Positions 1 to 11,960 of a DNA stretch of 64,000 bases are shown in pieces. The notes below the pieces were generated by a model. The model ran no database searches. It was given only the letters and a program-made list of their open reading frames with translations, and was not told the DNA's origin. The stretch is from Arctopsyche grandis (Eukaryota > Arthropoda > Insecta > Trichoptera > Hydropsychidae), in NCBI RefSeq assembly GCF_051622035.1, contig NC_135358.1, forward strand, positions 994,501 to 1,058,500, given 5' to 3'. Positions within the stretch are counted from its first letter, which is position 1. Each line of letters opens with the position of its first letter. The position numbers were made by a program, and so were the translations under genes.

Positions 1-1310
1 CTTTTTGCACTTTTTCTATAATAAGAGAGTAGTTTGCTTCATGCGGATTCCACACAATTGCATTATACTCTAGCTTACTTCTAACAAGCGAGTTGAAAAG
101 CAAGCGAGAAGACAAGGGGTTGGAGAATAATCTAGCATATCTCAAGACAAATCCAAGTCGACGAAAGGAAACGTCAGCGATTGTCTTGATGTGGTTGTGA
201 AAGGTGAATTGAGGATCAAAAGTGATACCCAAATCGACCATTGATTCCACGCGCTTCAACAATACGGATCCAATGGAATATCCGTGACAATAGAGCGAAT
301 TCGCACGTCCATAACTCATAATAGCACATTTACTAGTATTCAGTTCAAGCCCTAAACTGGAACTGAACTCTAAAACAGCGTTAATATCAGCTTGAAGGAG
401 AGAGGCTTGCCTCTCATCCTTAACAGCAAAGAATAGTTTAACGTCGTCAGCAAACAAGAGACATGAAGCATTGCGTAGTACTTTTGGGAGGTTATTAATG
501 ACTATTGTAAATAGTAAAGGGCCTAAGGTGGACCCCTGAGTTACACCAGATCGCGTAAAAAATGAAGGAGATTCATAAATACCATATCTAACAAATTGCT
601 TCCTATCACTAAGATAAGAAGCAAAGAGTTTAAGAAGACGTGGAGAAAAGCCCACTTCAGCTAATCTGATCATAAGAGCGTCATTGTTGACAAGATCAAA
701 TGCTTTTCGAAAGTCAAAGTAGGCTACATCAACTTGTTGTCCACGGTCAACTTTAGACATGGTATAATATGAAAAGCAGGCAAGATTAGTGGTAGTGGAA
801 CGACATGGTGAAAAACCATGCTGCTCATCACACAACAATCTTTTGAACTGCAAAAGAATCAAACGGTGAAGGATATTATCGAAAATTTTGGGAATAGCCG
901 AGATGATAGCAATAGGTCTGTAATTTTCAACCTCATTTTTAGAGCCACTTTTATGAATGGGAGTGACTCTAGATAATTTCCATTTTTCAGGATAATTACC
1001 AGAATCCAGAATAAGGTTAAAAATAAACTGAAGAGGCTCTAAGAGCGAATTACAGCATGCCTTTAATACGTCAGGGGGCACACCGTCAGGCCCAACAGAC
1101 CCTTTCAACTTCAAAATTGCTATCCTAACATCTCCAAGCGAGACCCGCGGAATGTCTATAACAACACCTTCAGTACCAATTTGGGAAGCCAAATTAGCAT
1201 CAAGGGATGGTGATCTCTGATCAAATACAGAGCTAAAAAAACTAGCAAAAGCTTTAGCGATCTCAGGACCGACACAACTTTTATTATTAAATGAGAACGA
1301 ATGCTCATTT
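1..1310 (-). mobile_element. Non-LTR retrotransposon reverse transcriptase fragment (family X), 5'-truncated
   Basis: Read on the minus strand, one open frame runs from about 1310 off the left edge and encodes most of a reverse transcriptase. In order it shows a VGPDGVPP motif, ENYRPIAIISAIPK, YFDFRKAFDLVNN (motif A), GVTQGSTLGPLLF (motif B, about 500-545), FADD (catalytic motif C, about 436-447) and a C-terminal LVRSKLEYNAIVWNP segment. The endonuclease and any ORF1 are absent, so the copy is 5'-truncated. The 3' end lies outside the window. The C-terminal segment matches the frames at 20925-21493, which places both in one family. The frame has no stops, so the insertion is fairly young. It lies upstream of the LRR exon at 2059, probably inside that gene's second intron. 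Clade (jockey, CR1 or similar) is not resolved. Confidence 0.9.
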
Positions 1311-1324
1311 AATAATAAAAGTTG
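1275..1324. repeat. Perfect 21-bp inverted repeat at the 5' truncation point of the retrotransposon
   Basis: Arms at 1275-1295 and 1304-1324 are exact reverse complements, separated by 8 bases. A 15-base word starting cgaatgctcattt occurs at 1298-1312 and again at 1327-1341. This sits exactly where the reverse-transcriptase frame ends, and looks like a fold-back or template-switch scar from the insertion. Confidence 0.8.
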
Positions 1325-2058
1325 ACCGAATGCTCATTTAATTTAAAAGTTTCTTTTATTTATAGTTTTTGTATCTATTTCTTTTATGTATATTATTTTG
1401 TATCTATTTATGTATAGTCTTTGTACCTATTTTAACACGAAAAAAGCCTTTTTTACTAACCTCTTATACTTTTCACATGGTTTTCGTGTAAGCGGTCATT
1501 TTTTATATCCCTTATCTCTTATCCGATCGTTTTCATACTTTGCCATATTGCTCATTTTGGTTATAAATATAAGTTAAGCAATTACGATGGTGAAAAAATA
1601 TCGTATTAGACACGATTGAAAATACTGCATCGTATTACACGGTGACGTTTATCTGTCACATTCATCATTCACATCGGTAGTTTCATTACTTTTCGCCCTG
1701 CCATCTCGTTGTCAAATTTTAATTATTTAAACGCCTATAACTTTTTCTTTTTTCACTCTATATTTTATAAAATTTGCTTTATAGGTTCTCGTTATATTTA
1801 ATATACAAACTACTGCTTAGGCAGACAAATAGTTAAAAAAAAAGAGTCTCGATAACACTTAAATTTTTTACAATTACTTTTTTTTGTACTATATTATTAT
1901 GCCAAGTGACAAATTTTATAAGAGGTTGCTAATAGTATATATATGTATGTATGAATGTATATTTGCTATCATTTTGAAAAAAATCTATTGCCATAGTTAT
2001 TTATAGCCTTGGCACAATAGGCTTGGCAATCAATTTATCCATTTGATTTTATTTTCAG

Positions 2059-2853
2059 AATTTCCCAAACGGGGAAAAAACCATAGATTATCTCATCATT
2101 AGAGACCTGACTGTCAAAAATAGAAAACTGTCACAAAATTGGATTAATACAACAATCTTCAGAATATCTACGCTTTACATGATTTCACCGGAAATCGACA
2201 GAATTGAGAACAGTGCGTTTAAAGGATTTGCTTTCGAAGAATTGAAACTTTTGCGTCTAGAAGATTTGAAAACTGATACATTAGAAGAAGGCACTTTTGA
2301 GGGTCTAAATATTGTGGAAGAATTGGAAATATACAAAGGCGAAATTAAACACATAAACGAAAACGCTTTGAAGGTGATTGCACCAAATTTGATTAGATTG
2401 ACCATGATGGAAATGCGGCTCCCTCTTAGTGTAACTAATTTAACAGGCACAGTTCCTTTACCTAAACTCGACCTTATTCGATTCGCTTTCAATGACGTGA
2501 GTTTTGACGCCGGGTCATTTTCTCGGGCGGGAAACGCCAGATACGCGTATTTCTATTATAATAAAAATTTCCATATCGGCTGTGGAACTTTCGAGAAAAT
2601 GCCATCAATGGAATTGTTATATTTAAATAACAACCTTCTTACTACATTGGATTCGTGTATTTTTGGCGAAGAAGCTTTAAGCGTGCTAAGAGGGAATTCT
2701 TTATCGATTGACTCAAATGAATGGAATTGTGATTGTGATTTGAATTGGTTGAAACAATTAAAAATTGAAAATAAAATTTTTGGCGATGCAAGGTGTGCGT
2801 CTCATTCGAATCTGCCTTTCGAGGAAGTCAATTTTTGCGACCATGCGACGTAA
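2059..2853 (+). CDS. LRR protein A, last coding exon only (5' exons not in view)
   Basis: The exon opens after ttttcag at 2056-2058 in phase 0 and ends with TAA at 2851-2853, giving 264 residues. It holds several LRR units (for example LEEGTFEGLN, CGTFEKMPSMELLYL, NNLLTTLDSCIFGEEA) and an LRR C-terminal cap of the NEWNCDCDLNWLKQL type, ending in CDHAT. It is the closest paralog of the last exon of the gene at 6108-7689, with identical length (795 bases) and high identity. No mucin, membrane or cytoplasmic region follows the cap, so the product would be secreted if the gene has a signal-peptide exon. Exons 1-2 are not visible. The left flank holds a retrotransposon, so they may lie beyond the left edge, or the copy may have lost them. 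Function is unknown. Confidence 0.75.
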   Translation, partial: NFPNGEKTIDYLIIRDLTVKNRKLSQNWINTTIFRISTLYMISPEIDRIENSAFKGFAFEELKLLRLEDLKTDTLEEGTFEGLNIVEELEIYKGEIKHINENALKVIAPNLIRLTMMEMRLPLSVTNLTGTVPLPKLDLIRFAFNDVSFDAGSFSRAGNARYAYFYYNKNFHIGCGTFEKMPSMELLYLNNNLLTTLDSCIFGEEALSVLRGNSLSIDSNEWNCDCDLNWLKQLKIENKIFGDARCASHSNLPFEEVNFCDHAT

Positions 2854-2883
2854 CTGTAACATGAAGTATATATTTATATATAT

Positions 2884-3418
2884 ATTGATCTGTTTAGTAT
2901 TTCCCTACATCAATTCAGGTCTAACATCAAGAGAATCTTGACCGATTGATTCATTTTTTCTCCTATTCTATTTTTTCAATATTTCCATTATTTTTATACT
3001 TTAGTTTAGTTATGTAATGTGCTATTTAATCATATTATAGCTTTCATTCTTTTCCTTTTCATTTGTTTATTTTGTATTTACCTTTTTCATTTGTTTTTTA
3101 TATTTGTAAATTTCAATTTCTTCTTATATTCTATCTTATAACCTTTTCCAAATATTTTAATACTATAGTTTAATTATGCAATGTACTACATATTTTGTCA
3201 TGCCTTTATTCTTTACTTTTTAATTTGTTTTCCTTATATTTATCTTTTTCATTTTTGTAAAAATCTATTATTGGACTCGGATGTTACATATATTATTTAT
3301 TTACTTTTTGTTTTTTTTATACCTATCTCTGTACATCCTGTCTGTTGATTTTTCAATTAATAAAATAAAAATAAAAATAAAATAAAATAAAATAAAATAA
3401 AAAATAAAAATAAAAATA
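2884..3418 (+). mobile_element. 3' end of non-LTR retrotransposon (family Z), truncated
   Basis: From gatctgtttagtatttcc to the A-rich tail of AAAATA units, this stretch is nearly identical to 51239-51725. There the same sequence continues 5' into a reverse-transcriptase C-terminus. Here only the last ORF codons, the 3' UTR and the tail remain. It sits just downstream of LRR exon A; the paralogous flank at 7690 lacks it. Confidence 0.8.
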
Positions 3419-4065
3419 TTTAATTAAGTAATATCTGATTAATTTTAAGATCAAGTAACTATTCTTCAAATAGACAATTGTTACGAAAAATTTGAATTTA
3501 TTTGAATTGTATACAAAAACTTTGTATTTATTTGAAATTAATTGAATATATGTATGAACAATTTGAAAATTATTAAATATGCCAATTAAAATAAAAACTT
3601 TGAATTTATTGTTCTCATCTAGTGATTGCAAGATATATGTACATCTATGGTTAAATATGAGTGTAGTCAAAATCTTATCTAAAAAAATAAGATTTTTCCT
3701 CTAAAAATATGGAAAAAAACGAATAGTCAATAACGATTGCCGACATCCATCATAAAAGGAATTCCAAAATTTTAACGAAAATTTCTTAACAAACAATACA
3801 ATAAAATAAGTAAATTTTACAATTCTTAGAAATTGGATGATTAGAAACATTGCTCGGAATATGTACATTGATAAGATCATGTGATGATTTTATTTTTAAA
3901 ATACAGTAAGGAAATTCAAGAAATTTCAAAATCTATACATATATCGAATAAAGACTGTAGCACTTTTAATATTTATTATAAATAAAGTATCTACAAGTGA
4001 ATTGAAGAATTAAAATAAATCAATTATAAAATGATGCCATACCTTTTAATATAGAGTGAACTTTT
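3419..4065. repeat. 3' flank of LRR A, duplicated at 7716-8250
   Basis: Blocks such as caaaatcttatct, aattttaacgaaaatttctt and aaataaatcaattataaaat occur in the same order after LRR A and LRR B. Together with the last exon and part of the intron they form a segmental duplication. The match stops near 4065 and 8250. No coding potential is seen. Confidence 0.7.
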
Positions 4066-4557
4066 GAGGGCTTGCAATCTGTGATAATATTGGAAATATA
4101 CAAATGCGAAGAAATTCTCATAAAAGAAAACGCTTTAAAACATTGCAACAGTTGGGTATCCTTAATCCGGTCAATTTAACCGGAACATTTCCTTTTCCCC
4201 AAACTCTAAATCTACATCACACAAAAAATGTCAAAACTATACTATGCATCTTTCCCTCACTTGGAAAAAGCTGAAATCGTATATATGGGCTCGAACGAAA
4301 TTGAGTACATCGACTGTGGAACTTTCGAGAAGATGAAATCATTGAAGCAGTGTCTGTGCAGAAAATTATGTTGACAGCATTGGATTCGTGCTTCTTAGTG
4401 ATGGCGTAATAAATAGTCTGGAATATACATACATATATGGATTGATAGAAATAGTTGGAATTACACTTGCGATTTGGAATGGTTGTAGTATTTGAGAATT
4501 TTGGGCAGGCCAAAATGTAAACCTTTCGATGAAGTTGAGTTTTGCGAAGAAACATAA
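4066..4557 (+). pseudogene. LRR family pseudogene 1
   Basis: Recognisable pieces of the LRR exon appear in order: an FEGL-like start, gaaaacgctttaaa (ENAL), a VNLTGTFPFP segment (NLTG is the family signature), CGTFEKMKSLKQ, a WNYTCDLEWL relic of the C-terminal cap, and an FDEVEFCEET ending with TAA at about 4557. Frameshifts and stops separate the pieces, and one cap cysteine is lost. It starts abruptly inside the LRR exon at the downstream breakpoint of the A duplication, with no splice acceptor or upstream exons. It is non-functional. Confidence 0.8.
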
Positions 4558-4833
4558 AATCTTTCAAGTCAGATTTATTCCTACATTATCAATTTATATT
4601 ATTACTAAATAAACGCTCATCAATGTATTCATACTTTTATTAACAATCACCAAAAAGACTTAAAAGTTATAAAGTATAAAAATTGAAAGATGAAATATGT
4701 TTTCATTGATACAATTTACTCTTAAAACAACACAACATATGTACATACATACATATTTTTAATATATACATTCTCATTGACATCATTTTGATTCGCTCTA
4801 GCAATTAATTTCCATATTAAATTTAATGTGTAG

Positions 4834-5556
4834 AATTTTCCAAATGGGAGACAAACCATAGGTATACTATTAATTGAAAATTTAGGGATAAATAAATAGA
4901 AATTCAGAATACAACAGCCTTCTAAATTTCAAGATTACCTGATTTCAGCCAAAATCGACGGTTTTGCACTTTGCAATCGACGCAAAATTGAGACACACGA
5001 AAGAAGTCTAGAAGACAAGAAAATTGATGCACTACAAAAAGGCACTTTTGGACGTCTAAAATAAGTGGAAGACTTTGAAATATACCAATGTGCAATAAAG
5101 CACATAAACGAAAACGTTCTGAAATATTAAAAACCCGCAGCGTAAGCAATATTACTGATACGGTTCCTTTACCTAAACTAAGGTATGTTCAAACCGCATT
5201 TAATGGTATATACGTTTTAGATGCTGGATCATTCTCTCAGATGAAAAATATCAAGAATTTGTATCTGAACTCTAATAAAATATTCGAAATTGGCTGTGAA
5301 ACCTTCGATAAGATGACATCGTTGGAAAAATTGTATTTGAATGATAACCTTCTAAGTACATTGGATTCTTGCGTTTTTGGTAATGAAGTTATAAGTAGAC
5401 TAAGAGAAAACGCTTTAAAGATTAGTAATAATAAATGGGATTATAATTTTGATTTGGACTGGTTAATTCATTTGAAAATTCAGAAAAATATTCAAAACAT
5501 CCCCAACGTATGCGTTGTCTTTCGACGATGCCATTTTTTGCGAGGAAAAAGTATAA
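4834..5556 (+). pseudogene. LRR family pseudogene 2
   Basis: A splice acceptor (gtgtag at about 4828-4833) is followed by AATTTTCCAAATGGGAG, the start of the last exon in this family. Stops follow almost at once and again near 5060. The middle section, about 5088-5510, is still open and reads like other family members (SITDTVPLPKL-like, LDAGSFSQMKNIKNLYL, CETFDKMTSLEKLYL). The C-terminal cap has lost cysteines (WDYNFDLDWL in place of WNCDCDL), and a frameshift moves the FDDAIFCEEKV ending into another frame. It is a decayed copy. Confidence 0.8.
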
Positions 5557-6107
5557 ATCGGCTGCTGACCGTATTTATTTACAACATCCCATAAATGTGT
5601 TAACCTGTGACCTACATATTTTGTTAATAATATTTGTATTTTAAAACTAGATGATTTGTTTGACTTTTATTAAATCAAATAATGTTTTATAGGTATAATA
5701 TACTCAATTGAAAGATGGCATATGTTTATTGATCTATTTTTTTAAACTATTTAATAGTGAATTTTGATTTATCTACATTCAGATATGAACATACATATGG
5801 ACTATAATAAATTGCCCATACTAGTTATTTACCAATAGTGACTACTACCATTAAAGATACAACGCTCTTTTATCTGATTTCCCAACTGCAATACATATGT
5901 ATATTCCAATTAAAGAAGAGTCAAGATTAATTTCAAAAGTATAAAAACATCGTGAGTTAAACACGTTGTCACAAAACACATACAATTAATCGATGATAGT
6001 CGAAGTGATAATTTGAGATAAACTAATTGCTTATCAGAATTCTTAATAACAATCATTCACGCTGGGAAAGTATGGTGAATACGGCGAACGTTTCACCACT
6101 GAAAACC
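5557..6107. other. Intergenic; 5' flank of LRR B
   Basis: AT-rich. The last 40 bases before the ATG at 6108 resemble those before the ATG at 9124 (ggaaagt..ggcgaa..cgaacgttt), which suggests a related 5' UTR. No other gene was seen. Confidence 0.4.
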
Positions 6108-7689
6108 ATGCATTTTAATACGTTAGAATTCTTCATTTTTACAATATTTCTATTAAAACTATAAAAATGTTAATCAGATTTACTATGTAAATTTCGCAGA
6201 TATTCGGGGGAAAAGAAAAATCTCAACCGGTGGAATCAAACATGGTCTAGAACGATTTTCTTGATGTATTTCGTTGTCATTTTCCCAGTAGCTCAGTCAT
6301 ATTCTGACTTACAAAAACAAAAATCCCTGTCATTTGTACCAAGGTGTACCACTTCTATTGCTGAAAATGATTTTTACCAAATCGATTGTGATTCTGCCGA
6401 CGAAAATTACTTGACATCAATGTTAGAAGTAGAAGTTGAGGTATACTTTAATTTTTAATCACCATCTGAAAAATATATAAATTTGACACTTAAATTATTA
6501 CGAATACATATGTACGTACATATGTATTTCCATACATTTTTATGAATATTATTATATTATATGTATATATATTGTAGATGTAATCGTCAGAAAATTTTGA
6601 TTTGTACTCACATTTGATTTCATTTGCTTGTACTCAGTTTCTAATTTTCTATGGCTTTTCATTTTAAAAGTTTCTTCTATGTATAGTTTTTGTGCCTATT
6701 TATTCTTATTTTTAACATGAAAAAAAAATCATTTTTGTATTTAATATACAAACTCCTGCTTAAGCAGACGAAATGTCGAGCCTCGATAAATTTCAAGTCA
6801 GTAGAACGGTTGATGATGACTAGTCATTACCTAGTCATCATCATAACTATTTATAGCCTTGGCATCCAATTTATCTATTCAATTTTATTTTCAGAATTTC
6901 CCAAACGGAGAAAAAACCATAGATTTCCTCATCATTAGAGACCTGACTGTTAAAAGTAGAAAACTGTCACAAAATTGGATTAATACAACAATCTTTAGAA
7001 TTTCAACGCTTTACATGCTTTCACCGGGAATCGACAGAATTGAGAACAATGCGTTTAAAGGATTTGCTTTCGAAGAATTGAAACTTTTGCGTCTCAAAGA
7101 TTTCAAAACTGATACATTAGAAGAAGGCACTTTTGAGGGTCTAAATATTTTGGAGCAGTTGGAAATACTTGGAGGCGAAATTAAACACATAAAAGAAAAC
7201 GCTTTAAAAGCGATTGCACCAAATTTGATTCGTTTGACCATAATGGAAATGCGACTGCCATTTAATGTAACTAATTTAACTGGCTCAGTTCCTTTACCTA
7301 AAATCGACGTCATTCAATTCTTTTCAAATGACACGAGTTTTGATGCTGAATCATTTTCTCAGGCGGGAAACGCCACGTACGTGTTTTTGGCCTATCATAA
7401 AAATTTACATATCGGCTGTGGAACTTTTGAGAAAATGCCATCATTAGAGTTGTTGTATTTAAATTACAACCGTCTTACTACATTGGATTCGTGCATTTTT
7501 GGCGAAGAAGCTATAAGCAGGCTAAGAGAGAATTCTTTATCGATTGACTTTAATGAATGGAATTGTGATTGTGATTTGAATTGGTTGAAACAATTAAAAA
7601 TTGAAAATAAAATTTATGGCGATGCAAGGTGTGCGTCACATTCGAATCTTCCTTTCGAGGAAGTCAATTTTTGCGACCATGCAACATAA
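6108..7689 (+). CDS. LRR protein B, predicted secreted (3 exons)
   Basis: Exons: 6108-6121 (14 bases, donor gttaga), 6200-6440 (acceptor gcag, donor gtatac) and 6895-7689 (acceptor ttcag). They join in frame (phase 2, then phase 0) to give 349 residues. Residues 1-22 are polar. A hydrophobic stretch, FLMYFVVIFPVAQS, ends in AQS-YS and looks like a signal peptide, though set back from the N-terminus. Next comes a two-cysteine segment ending EVEVE, then LRRs from about residue 86, and an LRR C-terminal cap around W307 (NEWNCDCDLNWLKQL) ending CDHAT. There is no membrane segment after the cap, unlike the long paralogs at 12175 and 17320, so a secreted product is inferred. It lies head-to-tail with its paralogs. 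No specific function can be assigned. Confidence 0.8.
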
Positions 7690-8443
7690 CTGTAACATGT
7701 AATGTTTAATTATTTTTAAAATCAATTAACTATTCTTTAATTAGACAATTGATATGAATAATTTGAAAATTATTAAATATACGAATTAAAACAAAAACTT
7801 TGTACTTATTGTTCACATGCAGTAACGATTGATCGTGATTACAAGATATGAATCTATGGTTTGATATAATTGTAGTCAAAATCTTATCTGGTAAGATAAG
7901 ATTTTTACTATAAAAATTTGGATCAATGACGATTGCCATCCTACATCTTAAAAGGAATCACAAAATTTTAACGAAAATTTCTTCACAAACAATACAATAT
8001 ATGTATGTATGTATGTAAATTGTACACTTATTGTAAATTGGCTAATTGGAAATATTGCTTGAAATTGATTAGTTGATATGATGATTTTATTTTTAAAATA
8101 CCGTATAATAATAAATTAATAATAAATTTCAAAATCTATATATTGGATAAAGACTTTTCGAAATTTATTATAAATAAAGTCCCTACAAGTGAAGTGAGCT
8201 ATGAAAATAAATCAATTATAAAATAATACTACACCTTTTAATGTATAAAGATTCCGAATACAACTAAAATAGCTACAATATTTTTTCAAATGTGTCAAAA
8301 ACGCCGAACTTCGGGAAATATGCCAACATAAGGTGTTTACAAAAATCTTTCTGGCGACCATAATATAAGACAAAACCGCTGATCCAATAATTTATAATAT
8401 ATGTTGTATTATATTTTGAGTTTTTGAATGACAGAACATATCA
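7690..8443. other. 3' flank of LRR B (duplicated part to about 8250)
   Basis: The first 560 bases align with the flank of LRR A but lack the retrotransposon present there. No coding potential is seen. Confidence 0.5.
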
Positions 8444-8623
8444 ATGGCTTGGTGCACAGATATTGTATGTCCATTTTTGAATTTGTATCGAATTTTCAGT
8501 TTGTATTTATGTATTCCACATAACTTACCATGATCGGAAAAACCTGAATTATTCCAGCACCTACAAACTTAAAATTTGATACAAATTCAAAAATGAACAT
8601 ACAATATCTGTAAACCAAGCCAT
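8444..8623. mobile_element. 180-bp MITE with long terminal inverted repeats
   Basis: The first and last roughly 57 bases are inverted copies of each other (atggcttgg...acagatattgtatg against its reverse complement), with only a few mismatches. The short spacer is unrelated to coding sequence. The trinucleotide tca lies immediately outside both ends and may be a target duplication. Superfamily is unknown. Confidence 0.65.
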
Positions 8624-9123
8624 TCATATGTATATACATATACTATTGCGAATATTTCGTAAGCGGTTATTTAGACATTAAATGAAATACGTGTTTTATT
8701 CGTGTTTTTGGAAGACACAACATTAATCGGGGTTTATGTAATATTTTCATTCATAAATACATATAATTTTTAAATTATCTTATGAAAAATTAATAATTTC
8801 GAAAAAATTAATAAATCAGGTCAACTATTGCAGTTATGATCACGCTACATTTATATGTTTATAAAATCCGATCAATACTTATCGTGTTTTTTCAACAAAT
8901 TAAAATTTTCAATTGTGTATTCTGAGAAGGGTTGGTTTTATCACAAAGAGAATTATGTCTTCAAGAGAGCTGACACATTTTCGAAGAACACAGTCCAATT
9001 ACTTATTAATTACTTTAGCGATTATTAAAGATAAAGTCTTCCGTCAAAACATCCGATCCGATAGTCATTCATTCATACTAAGGAAAGTTGGCGAAGGCAG
9101 CGAACGTTTCTATATCGAAAATC

Positions 9124-10370
9124 ATGGCTTCTCCGAGGTTTGGATTCTCCATATTTTAGTAATTATTATTTGGTTTTGAAAAATTTAAATACTAATAAAT
9201 TCAATTTGTAAAATTCACAGATATCAATCGTTGACTAGAGTGATTTTTTTAATATGTTTCTCAGTGATCTTTCCAATATCTCAATCCTATACAGTCCAAA
9301 ATTATTATGAAAAGCCTATAAATATAAAATCAACAAAATGCGACACTTATGCCATTGATTTATATTACATTGTCAAGTGCATTAATGTCAATGCAAATTT
9401 CTTGTCAACAATGATAGAAGAAGAAGTTGAGGTAAAACTCCTATTTTTTAATAATTAATTTAAAAGATTCTCAATATATGTATGTACAATATCATATTGA
9501 ATATTTTCTTTATACGAAATTTTTCACTATTTTCTTAATAATTTTAATTTTCAAAATTGATCTAAATTTTAGACTTTTCCAAACGACAAACGCTCCATAG
9601 ATTATCTCTTAGTTCAAAACTTATCAGTTGAAAACGGAAGGTTATCCCAAGGCTGGATAAATACAACAAATTATCGCATATTAGAACTACACGTAATTGA
9701 TACGAAAATCGAAAGCATTGAGAACAACGCATTTAAAGGATTTGCTTTCGAAGAATTGATATTATTACTAATACAAAATATGAAAATTGATACGTTAGAA
9801 GAGGGCACATTCGAAGGCCTGCTATCATTGAGCCAATTGAAAATATTTAATTGTGAAATTAATCACATCAATGAAAACGTTCTAAGAGCTGTAGCACCTA
9901 ATTTGCAAACGTTATCTCTGGCAAATATGATATTGCCCTTGAATCCGACCAACTTAACTGGAACAGTTCCATTACCTAAACTCAATCATGTTTACATGTC
10001 TTTCAACGAAATGACAAGCTTAGACGCTGGATCGTTCTCTCAGATTGAAAATGTAGAGTTGCTATATGTATACTTGAATCAAATCAAACATGTCGGCTGT
10101 GGAACTTTCGAGAAAATGAAGTCCTTGACTCTTTTATGGTTGCAAAGGAATCTTCTGACTACGTTGGATCCATGTGTTTTTGGTGATGAGGCTATAAACA
10201 ACCTGAGAAAAGACGTTTTAACAATCGGTAAAAATGAATGGAATTGTAACTGCGATTTGGCATGGTTAAAACAATTAAAAATTGAAAATAAAATTCAGGA
10301 CAATCCGACTTGTGCGTCACACTCAAATCTACCTTTCGAAAAAGTTAATTTTTGTGAAGAGGAATCTTAA
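9124..10370 (+). CDS. LRR protein C, predicted secreted (3 exons)
   Basis: Exons: 9124-9137 (14 bases, donor gtttgg), 9221-9431 (acceptor acag, donor gtaaaa) and 9573-10370 (acceptor ttttag). Joined, they give 340 residues. The N-terminus is MASPRYQSLTRVIFLICFSV followed by IFPISQS-YT, a good cleavable signal peptide. A two-cysteine segment ends MIEEEVE. LRRs follow (FAFEELILLL, LEEGTFEGLLSLSQL, NLTGTVPLPKL, CGTFEKMKSLTLLWL), then a C-terminal cap with NEWNCNCDLAWLKQL and a CEEES end. The exon sizes and phases match LRR B exactly, which supports the tiny first exon. There is no membrane segment, so it should be secreted. Repeat content is the same as in the long paralogs, so it may act as a soluble form, but this is inference. 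Confidence 0.85.
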
Positions 10371-10676
10371 ATCGAATCGATACTGATCAGACATACAAAC
10401 ATTGTCAAATGAAGAATTTTATCACATCATAAGTATTACATATGTATATGTATGTAAATGATTATATAAACTTATATAACCTTAGGTTATGACACGAAAA
10501 CGAATCATTTTTAAATTGTTAAATATACTAATTGAATTTAAAATATGTGTTAATAATATTTTTTATATTTTGCTTAAAATATGTTTTTATTTATCATATC
10601 CGTGTTCACTCGACAGATATTATATTAGAATATAAATAAGTAAATATATTCAAATAGCTATTTCTAAATATATGGA

Positions 10677-10910
10677 CTAGTACTAGTGTTTTTACCCGGC
10701 TTCGTTCGGTATTTGTAATATACATAAACCGTTTAAACATGGCCAATCTAATAGTAAACATTTTATTAAATTTTTTATTTGAATATTTTTGTTTTATTTT
10801 TAAATATTCATTTGTTTTTTTCTACGAACCAAACAAATATAAAAAGTCGCTTTCGAAATTATACATATTTGTTATAATAAATTATTTTGCTGTTAATAAA
10901 TATTAAATTG
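10677..10910 (+). repeat. Dispersed repeat starting ACTAGTGTTTTTACCCGGC
   Basis: The start (acccggcttcgttcggtatt, then a taaaccgtttaaacatgg block) recurs at 31942 (plus) and, inverted, up to 36621. It is a family of insertions whose best-preserved member is 31942-32709. Confidence 0.6.
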
Positions 10911-10918
10911 AAATTTTT

Positions 10919-11300
10919 TTTTTTATTTTTTTTTATTGAACATGAACACATACCTTCACAGGTCGCTCCAAAGCGACGAGTGCACTTACATATTTATACA
11001 GATACAGTTCAATCAATATACATAATCATTTTATACAATGCGAATTCATTCAATCATTCGCAGTGACGTATATAGAGAATTTTATAATCAAATTGGCGAA
11101 CTTTAAGACGCTGAATTTCATGAGATTAGCAAGAGTAATAAGAAAGGAGATGCCAATTTTACTGGAACCATTAAAATGAAAATGAAAAAAATTGGCAAAC
11201 TCGACCTGGAGTCACTAATCAATGTATGACCAGTGGGACTCTAGTGGGACTCGAGCCCGTGACTACTCTGCTCGAAAGCATAATAGTCCACGCTGCTGGA
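10919..11300 (-). mobile_element. tRNA-derived SINE, copy 1
   Basis: On the minus strand the element starts near 11300 with a tRNA-like head: an A-box region GCAGCGTGGACTA and a B-box-like GGGCTCGAGTCCC. A body follows that is shared with 30600-30958 and 53010-53460 (gccaattttac...aattggcaaact on the plus strand). It ends near 10919 in an A-rich tail. Its 3' end has the conserved loop GCTTTGGAGCGACCTGTGA, but the outer stem found in other copies is lost; a 6-bp stem GTCGCT/AGCGAC replaces it. Confidence 0.75.
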
Positions 11301-11960
11301 TAAAAGCTTTTATATTTTTATTTTTTTTAATAAGTTTTTTCCTCTGTGTTTTTTAACGTTTAAAGCGTCATTTTTTTCATCAATTACATGTGTCAATTAA
11401 ACGCCTTTATCAAAAAAAAAATCAAATATTCACGCACTTTTAAAAATGTACACATGTAAAAACTGAATAACTATGTATAAAATTTGCAGAAGGTTCATTA
11501 GATATGTACTGTCGGGGAGGACTCAAATTTCAATAGAATACTGTATCGTTACCGGAAATGCAAAATTTCAAGAAAATCGATTTATTTCAAGCATTTTTTT
11601 TCACGCTACATCAACGACAAATGTAAATACAATTACATAGTATCTAAAGCGAAATCTGATGCGAGCTAATGACCTAATCGAACGATAACAACCATCGAGA
11701 TAGCATCGAAAGTAAACAAAGAGACCACTCGAACTGAAATTGCATTATTTTGCCCTTAGATCGACTTTCTTGGTGGGTTTCAATCGGCAACGAAACCCAG
11801 GCATTCAACGCAATAAATCAATAAAAATCATCCAACAATTATACGTCAAATGGCGTTCTCGGAGTATAATCCAGAGAGAGATATCAATCACATTTTTTGC
11901 GGAAACGAAGATAACCGCTAATTAAACAAAATTGCGCGGTTGGTCGAATATTGATCCCCG
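11301..11960. other. Intergenic, nothing recognised
   Basis: AT-rich sequence with a slightly GC-richer part after 11640. No gene-like reading frame or repeat family was recognised. Confidence 0.4.
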
